A DNA stretch of 64,000 nucleotides from Parietichytrium sp. I65-24A (taxonomy: Eukaryota > Sar > Bigyra > Thraustochytrida > Thraustochytriidae): the NCBI GenBank assembly GCA_012862575.1, contig BLSF01000026.1, positions 448,657-512,656 on the forward strand. Direction: 5' to 3'. Below, piece by piece: positions 42,139 through 51,139 of this stretch; positions within the stretch are counted from its first letter, which is position 1, and every line of letters starts with the position of its first letter. The notes beneath the pieces are model-generated. The model saw only the letters and a list, made by a program, of their open reading frames with translations. It had not been told where the DNA came from and made no database searches. The position numbers and the translations under genes were made by a program.

Positions 42139-42633
42139 GAACCAAGGCAGGAAAGGCTAACTTATTGCAGGAAATGCACATTGCACATTGCATGGACGAC
42201 AGCAGCCGCTGCTCTCTCTATCTATCTGTGATCTGTGATAAAACTTACAAACATTACAAGCTGCGGCTGCGGCTGCGAGTATGATACTATCTATGATACT
42301 GCCGGCGAGTTAGTTCGTTGCCTGAGATGGTTGAGACTGACTGTGAGTACGTGCATAGTGAAAATAGTGAATGTGAGTGAGGAAGAGAGGAGCGAGAGAG
42401 GTCTTGCAGATAATGCAAGTACAAAGTTGACGTGCAAATTCCCAACGCTCAGGGCTTGCCGACCGCAGTGGAAAGAGGAGAGCGAAGAGCTGTGAGCTGT
42501 GAGCTGTGGCACAAAGCTGTAGTATCGAAATCCAACGTGACGGACGGTCGGTTGCGCAGCGCAATAGAGATAGCGGGGACCGCTTGCAAACGCTTTCGTG
42601 CGAGGGTGGAAGCGACCGTTGACGGTGGCCGAG

Positions 42634-44118
42634 ATGGAGAACGGGAACAACTTGAAGAGGAGCTGGGACTCTCTCAACTACAATGACCAGCTGCAAAGCC
42701 ACACTGTGAAAGCGAAGGCCGCGGTGAAGCTCGCCAGCAAAGTGGGCGAGCTGCTCTTCGAAAAGGGGATCGAGCTCGTGCTCAACAGGCAGAAGCTCGT
42801 GGACGCTCCTACCAGCCAGATCTTGAAGCTGCACGAGTACTCTTCGCAAGTTTGGAAGACGGAGATTAGCGTGTTTACGACGAGCACGCTCGCCGAGGCG
42901 ATGTGCGAGATCGACATCGCTCCAGCAAAGATCGACATCGCTAGGTTGGCCAAGGAGTTTACCGAGAGAGAGGATGAGAGCGTGACCGCGAAGGAGTTTC
43001 TGGTCAAGCAGCTCGAATCTTTCAAGAAAGACAAGCAACAAACTTTCGAGCCAAGTGACGTGGTCCTCTACGGCTTTGGAAGAATTGGCCGCTTGGCTGC
43101 TCGGATGCTTATCCTCGCTGCTGGTAAAGGCCTCCAGCTGCGCCTCCGCGCGATCGTGGTGCGCGACAAGGAGCTATCCGACATCAAGAAGCGTGCATCA
43201 TTGTTCCAAAATGACTCTGTGCACGGGCAATTCCGCGGCCAAGTCGAGGTGGACGTCGAATCCCAGACCCTCTGCCTGAACGGACAGGTCGTCAAGGTGA
43301 TATCTGCAAAGGATCCAGAGGAGATTGACTACACTGCTCACGGAATCAAGAACGCCCTCGTCATCGACAACACCGGGGTTTTCCGCGACAAGGAAAAGCT
43401 TAGCAAGCACCTCAAGTCCAAGGGAGTCTCGAGGGTGCTCCTCACTGCGCCAGGCTCCAAAGTGCCAAACATCGTGTACGGAATCAATCACAACGATCTC
43501 GACTTGGAGAATGATACAATTGTAGCTGCTGCCAGCTGCACAACTAACGCCATTGCGCCAATTCTCACCGTTGTGCAAAACAAGTACGGCATTCGCAAGG
43601 GGCATATCGAGACTGTGCACTCCTACACGAATGACCAAAACCTCTTGGACAACTTCCATAAGAAGGCCCGCCGAGGTCGTGCAGCAGGTGTGAACATGGT
43701 GATCACCGAAACCGGGGCGGCTGGGGCAATTCCAAAAATCATACCGACCCTCAAGGACAAGCTGACTGGCAATGCCGTGAGGGTTCCAACACCAAACGCA
43801 AGTCTTGCAATCTTGCAGCTAGACCTCGAAAAGGGGGTCGCCTCCAAAGAGGAGATTAACGATGCAATCCGTCTGGCATCTATCACTGGTCCTTTGGTCA
43901 GCCAAATCCACTACAGCATCGACGATGAGCTTGTGTCAACGGACGTCGTTGGAAGCTCTGCGCCAAGCTTCTTCGACAGCTACGCAACGATTGTTGCCAA
44001 GGACAATCAGAGCGTTGTCTTGTACACATTTTACGACAACGAGTATGGGTACACCAAGCAAGTCATTCGCTTGGCAAAGCACATGATGAAGGTTCGCCGC
44101 GCAGTTTACTACTTTTAA
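42634..44118 (+). CDS. Glyceraldehyde-3-phosphate dehydrogenase, bacterial-type with N-terminal extension
   Basis: The 494-residue enzyme oxidises glyceraldehyde-3-phosphate with NAD(P) and phosphate. The Rossmann start VVLYGFGRIGRLAARML lies at about 143, the catalytic cysteine is Cys302 in AAASCTTNAIAPI, and the partner histidine is His329 in HSYTNDQNLLDNFHKK. The C-terminal YDNEYGYTKQVIRLA is also typical. The first 140 residues (starting MENGNNLKRSWDSLNYNDQL) form a helical extension absent from ordinary GAPDH. This extension and blocks such as DVVLYGFGRIGR, KRASLFQNDSVHGQF, SIDYT-like EIDYTAHGIKNALVIDNTGV and VNMVITETGAA match a long GAPDH class of gamma-proteobacteria (Pseudomonas type). 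No organelle-targeting peptide is obvious. The gene has no intron, so transfer from bacteria is plausible. ATG at 42634 is the first in frame. Confidence 0.95.
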   Translation: MENGNNLKRSWDSLNYNDQLQSHTVKAKAAVKLASKVGELLFEKGIELVLNRQKLVDAPTSQILKLHEYSSQVWKTEISVFTTSTLAEAMCEIDIAPAKIDIARLAKEFTEREDESVTAKEFLVKQLESFKKDKQQTFEPSDVVLYGFGRIGRLAARMLILAAGKGLQLRLRAIVVRDKELSDIKKRASLFQNDSVHGQFRGQVEVDVESQTLCLNGQVVKVISAKDPEEIDYTAHGIKNALVIDNTGVFRDKEKLSKHLKSKGVSRVLLTAPGSKVPNIVYGINHNDLDLENDTIVAAASCTTNAIAPILTVVQNKYGIRKGHIETVHSYTNDQNLLDNFHKKARRGRAAGVNMVITETGAAGAIPKIIPTLKDKLTGNAVRVPTPNASLAILQLDLEKGVASKEEINDAIRLASITGPLVSQIHYSIDDELVSTDVVGSSAPSFFDSYATIVAKDNQSVVLYTFYDNEYGYTKQVIRLAKHMMKVRRAVYYF

Positions 44119-44677
44119 CGCAAAGTGATCCTTCTTGCGCTGGCAATTTGTTGCGTGGCGGGCTGTAGATTGGATTGGGCTGGCGTTAGTTGATTGCTAG
44201 TTTTAAACAGAACATCATCTTTTAACCGTGGAGGAGAGGTAAAAAAAAATGTAAAGAACAAAAAATTACCTGGCTACAGATTTATGATTGCTTGGCCTAC
44301 TACAATGAAAAGGTTTTCTCTCTTCTGCATGAATCAGAAAAGAAAAAGTAAACAAAACACACCTGCGAAACAGACCTACGAAACAGAGGTGATCGTTGTA
44401 TCGGTAGTGGAAACCGGATAAAGAGGGAAAGAAAAAACGAAATAGTCGCGCTTGCCTGGCCTAGACCGTCATAGCGGTACCGAGGAGTTGCCTCCGTGCC
44501 GTGATTTGTCTCTGTAGCACTTTTGTCTCTACTTTTCTTTTGGATTTGGATGGCCTAAATTCCGTAAAACCAAACAAAATTCAAAAGAAAGACACAACGA
44601 CAAAACGAAATATGTGATTGTTCCAGTTATTTGGAATCGGCAGGAGTTCTTGTTGCGGTAACTGCCAAGCTTCCATC
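44119..44677. other. Convergent 3' intergenic space
   Basis: The 560 bp between the GAPDH and GST stop codons are A-rich and hold no supported gene or structure. Confidence 0.55.
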
Positions 44678-45409
44678 TCACATCTTTGAGCCTGTTTGAA
44701 GGAGTTGGACAACCCTCGATCCGATTTTGTGATACAACCCATGAGATTCTTTGAAGCCCGGGCACTGCCGCATCTTCTGCAGCCAGGCTGCGATTGCAGG
44801 ATAGTTATTCGTAAAGTCGTAACCGTCTGGCATCGGAATAAGCTCGAGCTGTTCGATCTCCGTCATCGCAGCGATGTCAGCAAGACTCGGCTCTTTTGTC
44901 TCTGCCAAAAACTCGTGCTTGGACAGCTGGGCCTCCATTTGATCCAAGCACTCTTTCAAAGTTCGCTCCTCACGCTCTGCCGGAATCTCTTTAAAGTCAA
45001 GAACCATCGAGTGCTTGCTGTAATCCTTGAGCACTTTGGCTAGCACCTTTCTCCGGAACACTCCGGCGGATCCTGAGCGCAGAGAGGTGTGCTTCCAATC
45101 AAGCCAGGCATCCACGCGACCGCGATTTTCCGGGTCGCTGGGATAAAGACTTGCAAGTTGCGAAGTGCCAAACTTGTTCACGACATACCTCATTTGAGCA
45201 TGCGATTCCCACAGCACAAACTCTCCGTCCTGCAGGACAGGAATCTTGGAGTTCGGGTTGAGCTTCAGAAACGCAGCCGTCCGAGTCTCTCCTGCCCCGG
45301 TGTTAACATTCTTAAACTCCACTCCAAGCCCCACCCATGCGCAAGCCCACCACACCGCACGCGTCGGTTGAGACAACGGCGAGCCGTACAATGTCACTGC
45401 TTTCATCAT
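44678..45409 (-). CDS. Glutathione S-transferase, theta-like
   Basis: This 243-residue protein conjugates glutathione to electrophiles or reduces peroxides in the cytosol. The thioredoxin-like N domain starts VTLYGSPLSQPTRAV, where the serine of the SPLSQP segment is the theta-class catalytic position. NPNSKIPVLQDGEFVLWESHA is the glutathione-binding block with cis-proline and the ES pair. The helical C domain (90-230) contains LAETKEPSLADIAAMTEIEQL, the N-capping box of the family. The start has two adjacent ATG codons (45409 and 45406). No intron is present. It is convergent with GAPDH. Confidence 0.93.
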   Translation of the reverse strand: MMKAVTLYGSPLSQPTRAVWWACAWVGLGVEFKNVNTGAGETRTAAFLKLNPNSKIPVLQDGEFVLWESHAQMRYVVNKFGTSQLASLYPSDPENRGRVDAWLDWKHTSLRSGSAGVFRRKVLAKVLKDYSKHSMVLDFKEIPAEREERTLKECLDQMEAQLSKHEFLAETKEPSLADIAAMTEIEQLELIPMPDGYDFTNNYPAIAAWLQKMRQCPGFKESHGLYHKIGSRVVQLLQTGSKM

Positions 45410-46023
45410 TTCAATGCACTTTCAATTCAGAAGGCTTCCTTCTCGCGTAACACAACAACAGTCTCGAATGTCAGTCCGGGTCATCTCTTCACCTGAAGCG
45501 CACTGATGAGCTTTGCCATCGACGCCATGGAGAGAGTCAATTGCTGTAAAGCCAAAGACTTGACTCACAGCGCGAGGCCTTCTTGCCATAGTCAACACGA
45601 GCACAGATATCAACCCACTTACCTCGTTTCCGAAAAAGGTACAGAATAGAAGCTCTCCGCACTCTCGCTCCAGCAGGCCAACTGAATGTGATAGTGTCAG
45701 AGCTTAGCACTGCTGTGTACTCGAGTACTCTCTGTGGTTATTGGCAGTGCATTCACGTACGTACGTGCACGAGACTTGTATTTTGCAAAGAGAGATGAAA
45801 GAGATGAGAGAAGAGTGAAGAGGGTAGGACAAGATGGGCGGGGTTTCATTCGTTGATCGCGAACAAAAGAGCCAAGTTTAGTTCACGAACAGGAATGAGC
45901 TTTGTCGATCGTCGTGGTGTATCATGGTGTATCTATGTATCTTCAGGCGAGCAAACGAGGGAACTGGGGACATACAGCGAGGACACCGCATCGCAGTAAA
46001 GGAGGGATACAGATTCGGCCACG
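45410..46023. other. Divergent intergenic region
   Basis: This 614-bp space precedes both the GST and the hydrolase genes. Short palindromes such as TACTCGAGTA (about 45718) and ACGTACGT (about 45758) are visible; no gene is supported. Confidence 0.5.
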
Positions 46024-47125
46024 ATGAAGCGGTTCAGGCTGTCCAGCGGACGGATGATGGCCTTTACAGAGTATGTAAGTGCTGTGTGAAAAAGTATTCT
46101 TCGTGCTAGCGGTGCAAGCCAGAGAAGCATCAAGTCAAGTTGAAGCGGAACGGGAATAGGAGTGTATTGAAATGGGTGGGCTGTGCTGATTGCTAATGCT
46201 GATTGAGGTCTTGTTGAACGTGCGGGTATTGTGTTGGATAGGGAGACCGCGAGGGATTTCCTATCGTTTTTGCGCACGGCAACTTGAACAGCGGCAAATT
46301 CTTGCCATGTTGGAACAAGACTCAGCAGGAAACCGCTGACGCACACGTCAGGGTCATTGCAGTAGATCGCCCTGGTTACGTAAGTGCTTTGTTTAATGCT
46401 GTCGCGCAGAATGTCTCGGGCTGATGTGCCGATGTTTTCACATTCAGGGCGAGACGGACTTTGAGCCGAATCGAAGCTATCTCGGATGGGCGAGGGATGT
46501 TGACGAGCTCACCGACCATCTGGGCCTTCACAAATTTGCCGTTGCTGGCTTTAGCTCGGGAGGCCCCCACGCGCTTGCTTGCGGCGGAGACGAAGCAACG
46601 GTAGGCAAGTCGCTTTTCGCCAAAGTTGCTGGAATCTGCCTCATCAGCAGCGATGGCCCGTATTTCACACTGGGAGCGGAATACATTCGAAAGATGTATC
46701 ATTTTGAGCCACCAGTTACCACGGAGAAAGCGCTGCTGAGGACAGGCGAGACTTTCGAGTCCATGAAGGCCGCATACGAAAGTATGGGGAATGCTGAGAA
46801 ACGAAGCATGGCTTTGGCCGATCTAGAGCATGCCGTTGCGCAAGGGCTTCACGGACCCGCCTCTGACTGTGAGCTTGAGGCGTCTCAGTGGGACTACAAG
46901 ATCTCAGCTACTGCCAAACCAGTGCAGATTTGGCATGGCGATGCGGACCTTGACGTCCAGCCTTTCTGTGCGCAATACATCTTCGACCAGCTGTCCGAGC
47001 CCATCAAAACGAATTCCAAATTGACTTTTCTTCCCGGTGAAAATCACACACTGCTGCGCAGGCATTGGAGTCGGGTATTGTCCTCGGCGAGGGAGGCCTT
47101 CGCCCCTGGACACTCTTCACTCTAA
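46024..47125 (+). CDS. Alpha/beta hydrolase
   Basis: Three exons, 46024-46074, 46242-46379 and 46448-47125, join in phase 0 across introns of 167 and 68 bp to give 288 residues. The joined start reads MKRFRLSSGRMMAFTEY-GDREG then PIVFAHGNLNSG, the oxyanion-hole HG block of the fold. VDRPGY-GETDFEPNRSYLGWARDVDELTDHLG is the strand after it. The nucleophile is Ser99 in AGFSSGGPHAL (GxSxG), the acid lies in WHGDADLDV, and the histidine in PGENHTLLRRHW. It belongs to the large esterase/epoxide-hydrolase-like group; the substrate is not predictable. The two introns were placed by GTAAGT donors and by recovery of the HG and DRPGYG motifs. Confidence 0.92.
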
Positions 47126-48684
47126 ATGCTCTCCATTCTCTCATATATCAAATTATTATTTATATGTACCATTTCTATTTTCTAAGCGGTAATTGATGAA
47201 GAAAGCGAGAGTTTTAAAGTTCCAAACCCACAGAAAGAGAGATTACCACAGAGTTTGACGAGCTTCTTGACTTTGATCCACAAAATATGGGCGTCTTAAT
47301 TGACCTTGGAGGAATATCTTGGACATTTAAAGACACTTTCAGCCTGCTACAGCTGTGAAACTGACGCCTGAGGTCAGAGGACATGTCCGAAATTGTTCAA
47401 TTTCGATTCAGTGAAATGTCGGCCGCTTGTAAGATGGAAGCAAGTTTCGTTTCAAGCAGGCTCGATGCTGCGGGGTATTCCTGACCCATTTAAGAGCTCG
47501 CAATTATTTTGTTTGAGGACGAATAAGAGTTGCGATTCCGAAACGAAATTATCTTGAAGAACTTACATAGCTAATTGGTAATTCTGCGAGGATCCCAACG
47601 AAAGCAAGACTGTGACTATCACCGAAGCAGTGGTGTTGGAGAGTGACGGGGGCAGCTTCTCTGCCGCCGCACAGACCCAAGGTCACGAAGGCGCGACGCA
47701 GACGTGTCCTTCAACGCACTTCGACATTCTCTGGTGCCAGCCATTCGTATTCACTTTGAGCAAACTAGAACCCGCTTGATGACGACGGAGACTGTGGACT
47801 AATCTAACATACTTTTATACTTTTGTTCTCGTGGCCAAAATAAAAGTATAGGTTCTTTGTTCTTGTACAAATTACTGTTCATTCACATCGTGAAGACAAT
47901 AACTTATCAGAAAAGACACGCAGGTGAGATGCGAATGCATCGCGTTGGATTTGTTCGTGCTGCGAAGCTGAGTGAGCACGAGTTCTGGTTGTACCCAATT
48001 CGATAGCTATCTGCTTAGCACCTAGCTAGAGAGCAAATGCCTCCGCGCTGCACAACTGTTAATTATTAATACACGAACGTCAGTATATGTTCAGAATTAG
48101 CGAACTAATGCGCTGTGTCCGTTAAGAGATTTTATGGCCTTGTGTAGCGCGAGGGGGCAATTCACACTAGTCCACTTTCCACTTCACATTTATCATGTTT
48201 TGATCGATTGATTGATTGATCAAGGTGGAGAGAATTGATTGACAAAGGCTTGGGACAGTGGCTTTGATATAAAGTAGAGAAGCAATGGTGGATAAGAAGG
48301 AAAAGTGGACTTGATGTTTAAAGACATTGTACTTGGTTGAATGGAACGCGTTATACATGCACAACGATTTGCATTGTTATTCACACAGGGAAGAAGTGTG
48401 ATGGCCGCAAAGTGGCGAAAATGGACAGTTGCAAGTGTGAACCGGCTGCTCTAGCAAGACTTTTATACGTTTCGCTTCGCTGCGGTGAACACGTTATGTT
48501 GTCTTCCAAGTCCATTTTGACAACCGCAATTTCGTCCCTGTTTGGCTTTGGCGGATTAAGGTTGTCGGGTGAATCTAACAGCTCAGAACTTGCAGCAGAC
48601 CAGAAACGAAGACAGGCGAGAAGAGCTGGGGCTTTGGTCACCTTTGCTGCGACAAGAAAGAAAGTCGAAAGTCGGACGTGTAAA
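47126..48684. other. Intergenic
   Basis: No separate gene is supported. A GATT microsatellite lies at 48201-48222. The last 264 bp (48421-48684) are open in frame with the next gene and may be coding if an earlier ATG is used. Confidence 0.5.
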
Positions 48685-49378
48685 ATGGCTGAATCCAAGT
48701 TCGCCGACCCACCGGCTCGCAGGTCCAAGGAGAGCAAGTTTGCTGACGAGGAAGAGGAGTATGACATGTTCGCAGTGGATGACGAGTCGAAGCGTGACGC
48801 AGACGAATCCAAGTTTGAGTCAGAGGAGGTCAGCGAGACTGCATTGACCACATCCGCTACTGTGTTTGGCAACGATCCAATCATTGAAAAGTTGATTCAA
48901 TTCTGGGGAGAGAGGCTCGCGCAGGATATCAACACCTTCTTTGCGGATAACTGCGGGGCATTCGATGTCGATGATACCGAACACAAGCTGGAGTACACCA
49001 AGTTGCACAAAAAGTACGAGAAGATTGTGGAGAGCCATCTCCAGGATTTCAGAGACGAGGAAAACATCTCCGAGGCAGACATGTACACTCGCATTCGAAA
49101 GTGCACGGACGAGAATGAGCTGGCACAGATGATCATCGAGCTAGTGCTCTGTTGCGCAGACTTTGCGTGTTTTGTGTAAGTTTCTACCCTTTGTGTTATA
49201 ATGCCGTGTCCTTGCAAGAGAGCTGGAGACCGGCCGAAGAAAGTGTTGTGCCTGACAATTGATTCTTTTATGATGGACGATGGATTTATGTTACAGGGAC
49301 ATGATGAAGTCAAAGCGGCGTCAGCTTGATTTCGAAGAAGGGTCAACCTTCTTTTGTGAAGAAGAGTCCAAGTGCTGA
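48685..49378 (+). CDS. BART-domain protein, ARL2BP-like
   Basis: Exons 48685-49175 and 49297-49378 join over a 121-bp intron (phase 2) to give 190 residues. Residues 65-165 form a BART domain: IIEKLIQFWGERLAQDIN, NCGAFDVDDTEHKLEYTKLH, KKYEKIVESHL, ending MIIELVLCCADFACFV-DMMK. That end matches ARL2BP (TFTDFLAFKEMFLDYR) better than CFAP36. Such proteins bind the ARL2/ARL3 GTPases and take part in ciliary or mitochondrial trafficking. The N terminus has three copies of ESKF followed by acidic residues. The start is uncertain: ATG 48421 (MDSCKCEP) would add 88 residues of basic, unrelated sequence. I prefer 48685 because similarity and acidic composition begin there. Confidence 0.82.
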
Positions 49379-49582
49379 GAGATTAGCAGCGTCGGACTCC
49401 ACGATAGTTTTCGCACGGCAATGGAGAATAAGTGAAAGCTGGCAAGACCAGCGAAAGTTCTCAAGGCTGCCCTGACTCGAATAGTGTACAATAGTTTTCT
49501 TTTCCTCTCGGTAGTAATTTGCTTTCACCGGGAAATGACTTGAACAATGCAAAGTGAGCTTCTTTTACTTCCACACATTGTT

Positions 49583-51139
49583 TTAACTGGGCTCAAGCGC
49601 GTTGTAGTGCACCCCGCCGCAATAAAGAACGTTGATTGTCCGCGCTTTGAGTCCCTCGGTGCCGGGCAAGTCAAAAGCCGATATGCGCTTGTAGCGTTGG
49701 CCACCACCAGGACGCAAGAGCTTTCGCGAGGAGCTTTGCTTTTCGTAAATGTGGACGTTCACGCCTTTCAACCGCGAGGCTGCGGCGCATTCGATTCCGC
49801 CGCCCCACCCACTCACCGACATTTTTGAAGTATAGGCAGCCACAGACTTACCGCTGTCCCACAAGATCCAATCTTTCAGCGGGACATCGGATATTTCCAT
49901 CTTTGGGTTCCTTCGGATAAAGTCTTCGATATCTCGCCGAAGCGTTTTGGCGTTCGATCCGTCTTTTAGCAAGTACGAAAGAGAGTGAAATAAGCAGTCG
50001 CCGTCACCAGGCATGCGCCTCTCCGTAGCGTTGCTCAAATACATAATCTTTGACGTGTCCCCCATTCCCAAAAGTTTCTTGTTTGCCCGCCCGTCTGGGT
50101 GATCCTCGCGATTCTTTTTAAAATAAGGGCAGGCGCTGGAGATGTGATCTTTTTTCCCGCACTTTTCGCACTCTTCCTCGCTCCTCTTGCTGTTGATGCT
50201 TTGTCGTGCTGACTCCTGAGGTACAGGTTCCCTCAATTCTGAGTTTTTGAGAGACGTGCGCGACCCTCTTGAGAGACTTTCGTACCCGTCTTCGTACTTG
50301 CTCTCGACGTCGTATTTTTCCTCGTAGGAGCGCCTGTGTGAAGAGACAGAGGCTCGCGATATTGTTGAATTTCGCGAGGAAGTGGAGGTTGAAGACATCG
50401 TTGAGCCTCGTCGGCTTGAGATGTTGATGGGCTCGATGTCATAAGTTGGAAGCTGTCTGCTGTTGCTTCTGGTGTATCGCACAGGCGAGGAATATGGATG
50501 AGCGTCCGGGACGGCATCTTCGTCGTCAGAGAGCCGAAACTCAGACGAGTTGAGGCTACCAAAGCTCGTGTTGAAAGACGCTTGTCTGGAGTTATGCTGA
50601 GTCCCCGCGTACCTGGTTCGAGGTGATGAAGTGAGTGAGGTTGCGCCGGAATGTTGCTTGGAAGGCATCCTCGATCGGATGTGTGTTACGTTCGAGTACT
50701 GATCATTGTAGTTTGTGGGCCGTGCGCTCTGGTAATAATAGGTCACAGAGTCCCTGTTTGCCCGGCTTGATGCAAACTCGTGCGCAAAGGAGCTGGCAGA
50801 GGTCCGTGCAGAGTCTACAGACAAACTGCTAAATTGAGATGCCATGCCTCTGTGATAATAGTCACGTCCCGTTTCCACATTTTCGAGATGGTTGCTCCTT
50901 CTCCGGACAAATTTGCCCGAGTCGCTTCCCCTGGCCAGCATCAAGAGTCGATCCTCGACGTTCGACCCAGCGGGCGTCACTGCGCACTGCCCGGTATGGG
51001 CCTCCTTTACTTGAGGCAAAGGCCAGCAACCCGTGTTTCTGTCCAAGTTGCCGGCGCCAGTAGCTATCGTCCCAGCGGTCTCTGCAGGTGCGACTGCCCA
51101 AAGTAGAATGCAGCAAGCCCCCCACTTGGCTTTCAACAT
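49583..51139 (-). CDS. OTU-domain cysteine protease with CCHC zinc knuckle
   Basis: The C-terminal 142 residues of this 518-residue protein form an OTU deubiquitinase-like domain. Asp379 lies in PGDGDCLFHSL with catalytic Cys382, followed by WGGGIECAAASRLKGVNVHIY and His511 in GGVHYNAL. A CCHC zinc knuckle, Cys324-x2-Cys327-x4-His332-x4-Cys337, lies just in front. The long serine-, arginine- and tyrosine-rich middle (60-310) looks disordered. The first 23 residues (MLKAKWGACCILLWAVAPAE) resemble a signal peptide, odd for a ubiquitin protease; a later start at MASQFSSLSV is possible. No intron is needed. It is convergent with the ARL2BP-like gene, 205 bp apart. Confidence 0.88.
   Translation of the reverse strand: MLKAKWGACCILLWAVAPAETAGTIATGAGNLDRNTGCWPLPQVKEAHTGQCAVTPAGSNVEDRLLMLARGSDSGKFVRRRSNHLENVETGRDYYHRGMASQFSSLSVDSARTSASSFAHEFASSRANRDSVTYYYQSARPTNYNDQYSNVTHIRSRMPSKQHSGATSLTSSPRTRYAGTQHNSRQASFNTSFGSLNSSEFRLSDDEDAVPDAHPYSSPVRYTRSNSRQLPTYDIEPINISSRRGSTMSSTSTSSRNSTISRASVSSHRRSYEEKYDVESKYEDGYESLSRGSRTSLKNSELREPVPQESARQSINSKRSEEECEKCGKKDHISSACPYFKKNREDHPDGRANKKLLGMGDTSKIMYLSNATERRMPGDGDCLFHSLSYLLKDGSNAKTLRRDIEDFIRRNPKMEISDVPLKDWILWDSGKSVAAYTSKMSVSGWGGGIECAAASRLKGVNVHIYEKQSSSRKLLRPGGGQRYKRISAFDLPGTEGLKARTINVLYCGGVHYNALEPS

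Larger units (their letters stand above)
39997..42633. other. 2.6-kb intergenic, upstream of GAPDH
   Basis: No gene is supported. Simple repeats are frequent: CATT (40591-40624), GTCG (40878-40896), TTTG (41176-41216), AAAAAG (41404-41433), TGTC (41447-41463) and GAAA (42109-42136). A TCTGAAT array lies at 42014-42035 and ATTCACAGTCAGTC at 42044-42057. Inverted copies of TCACAGTCAGT lie at 42071-42081 and 42335-42346. Confidence 0.6.
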
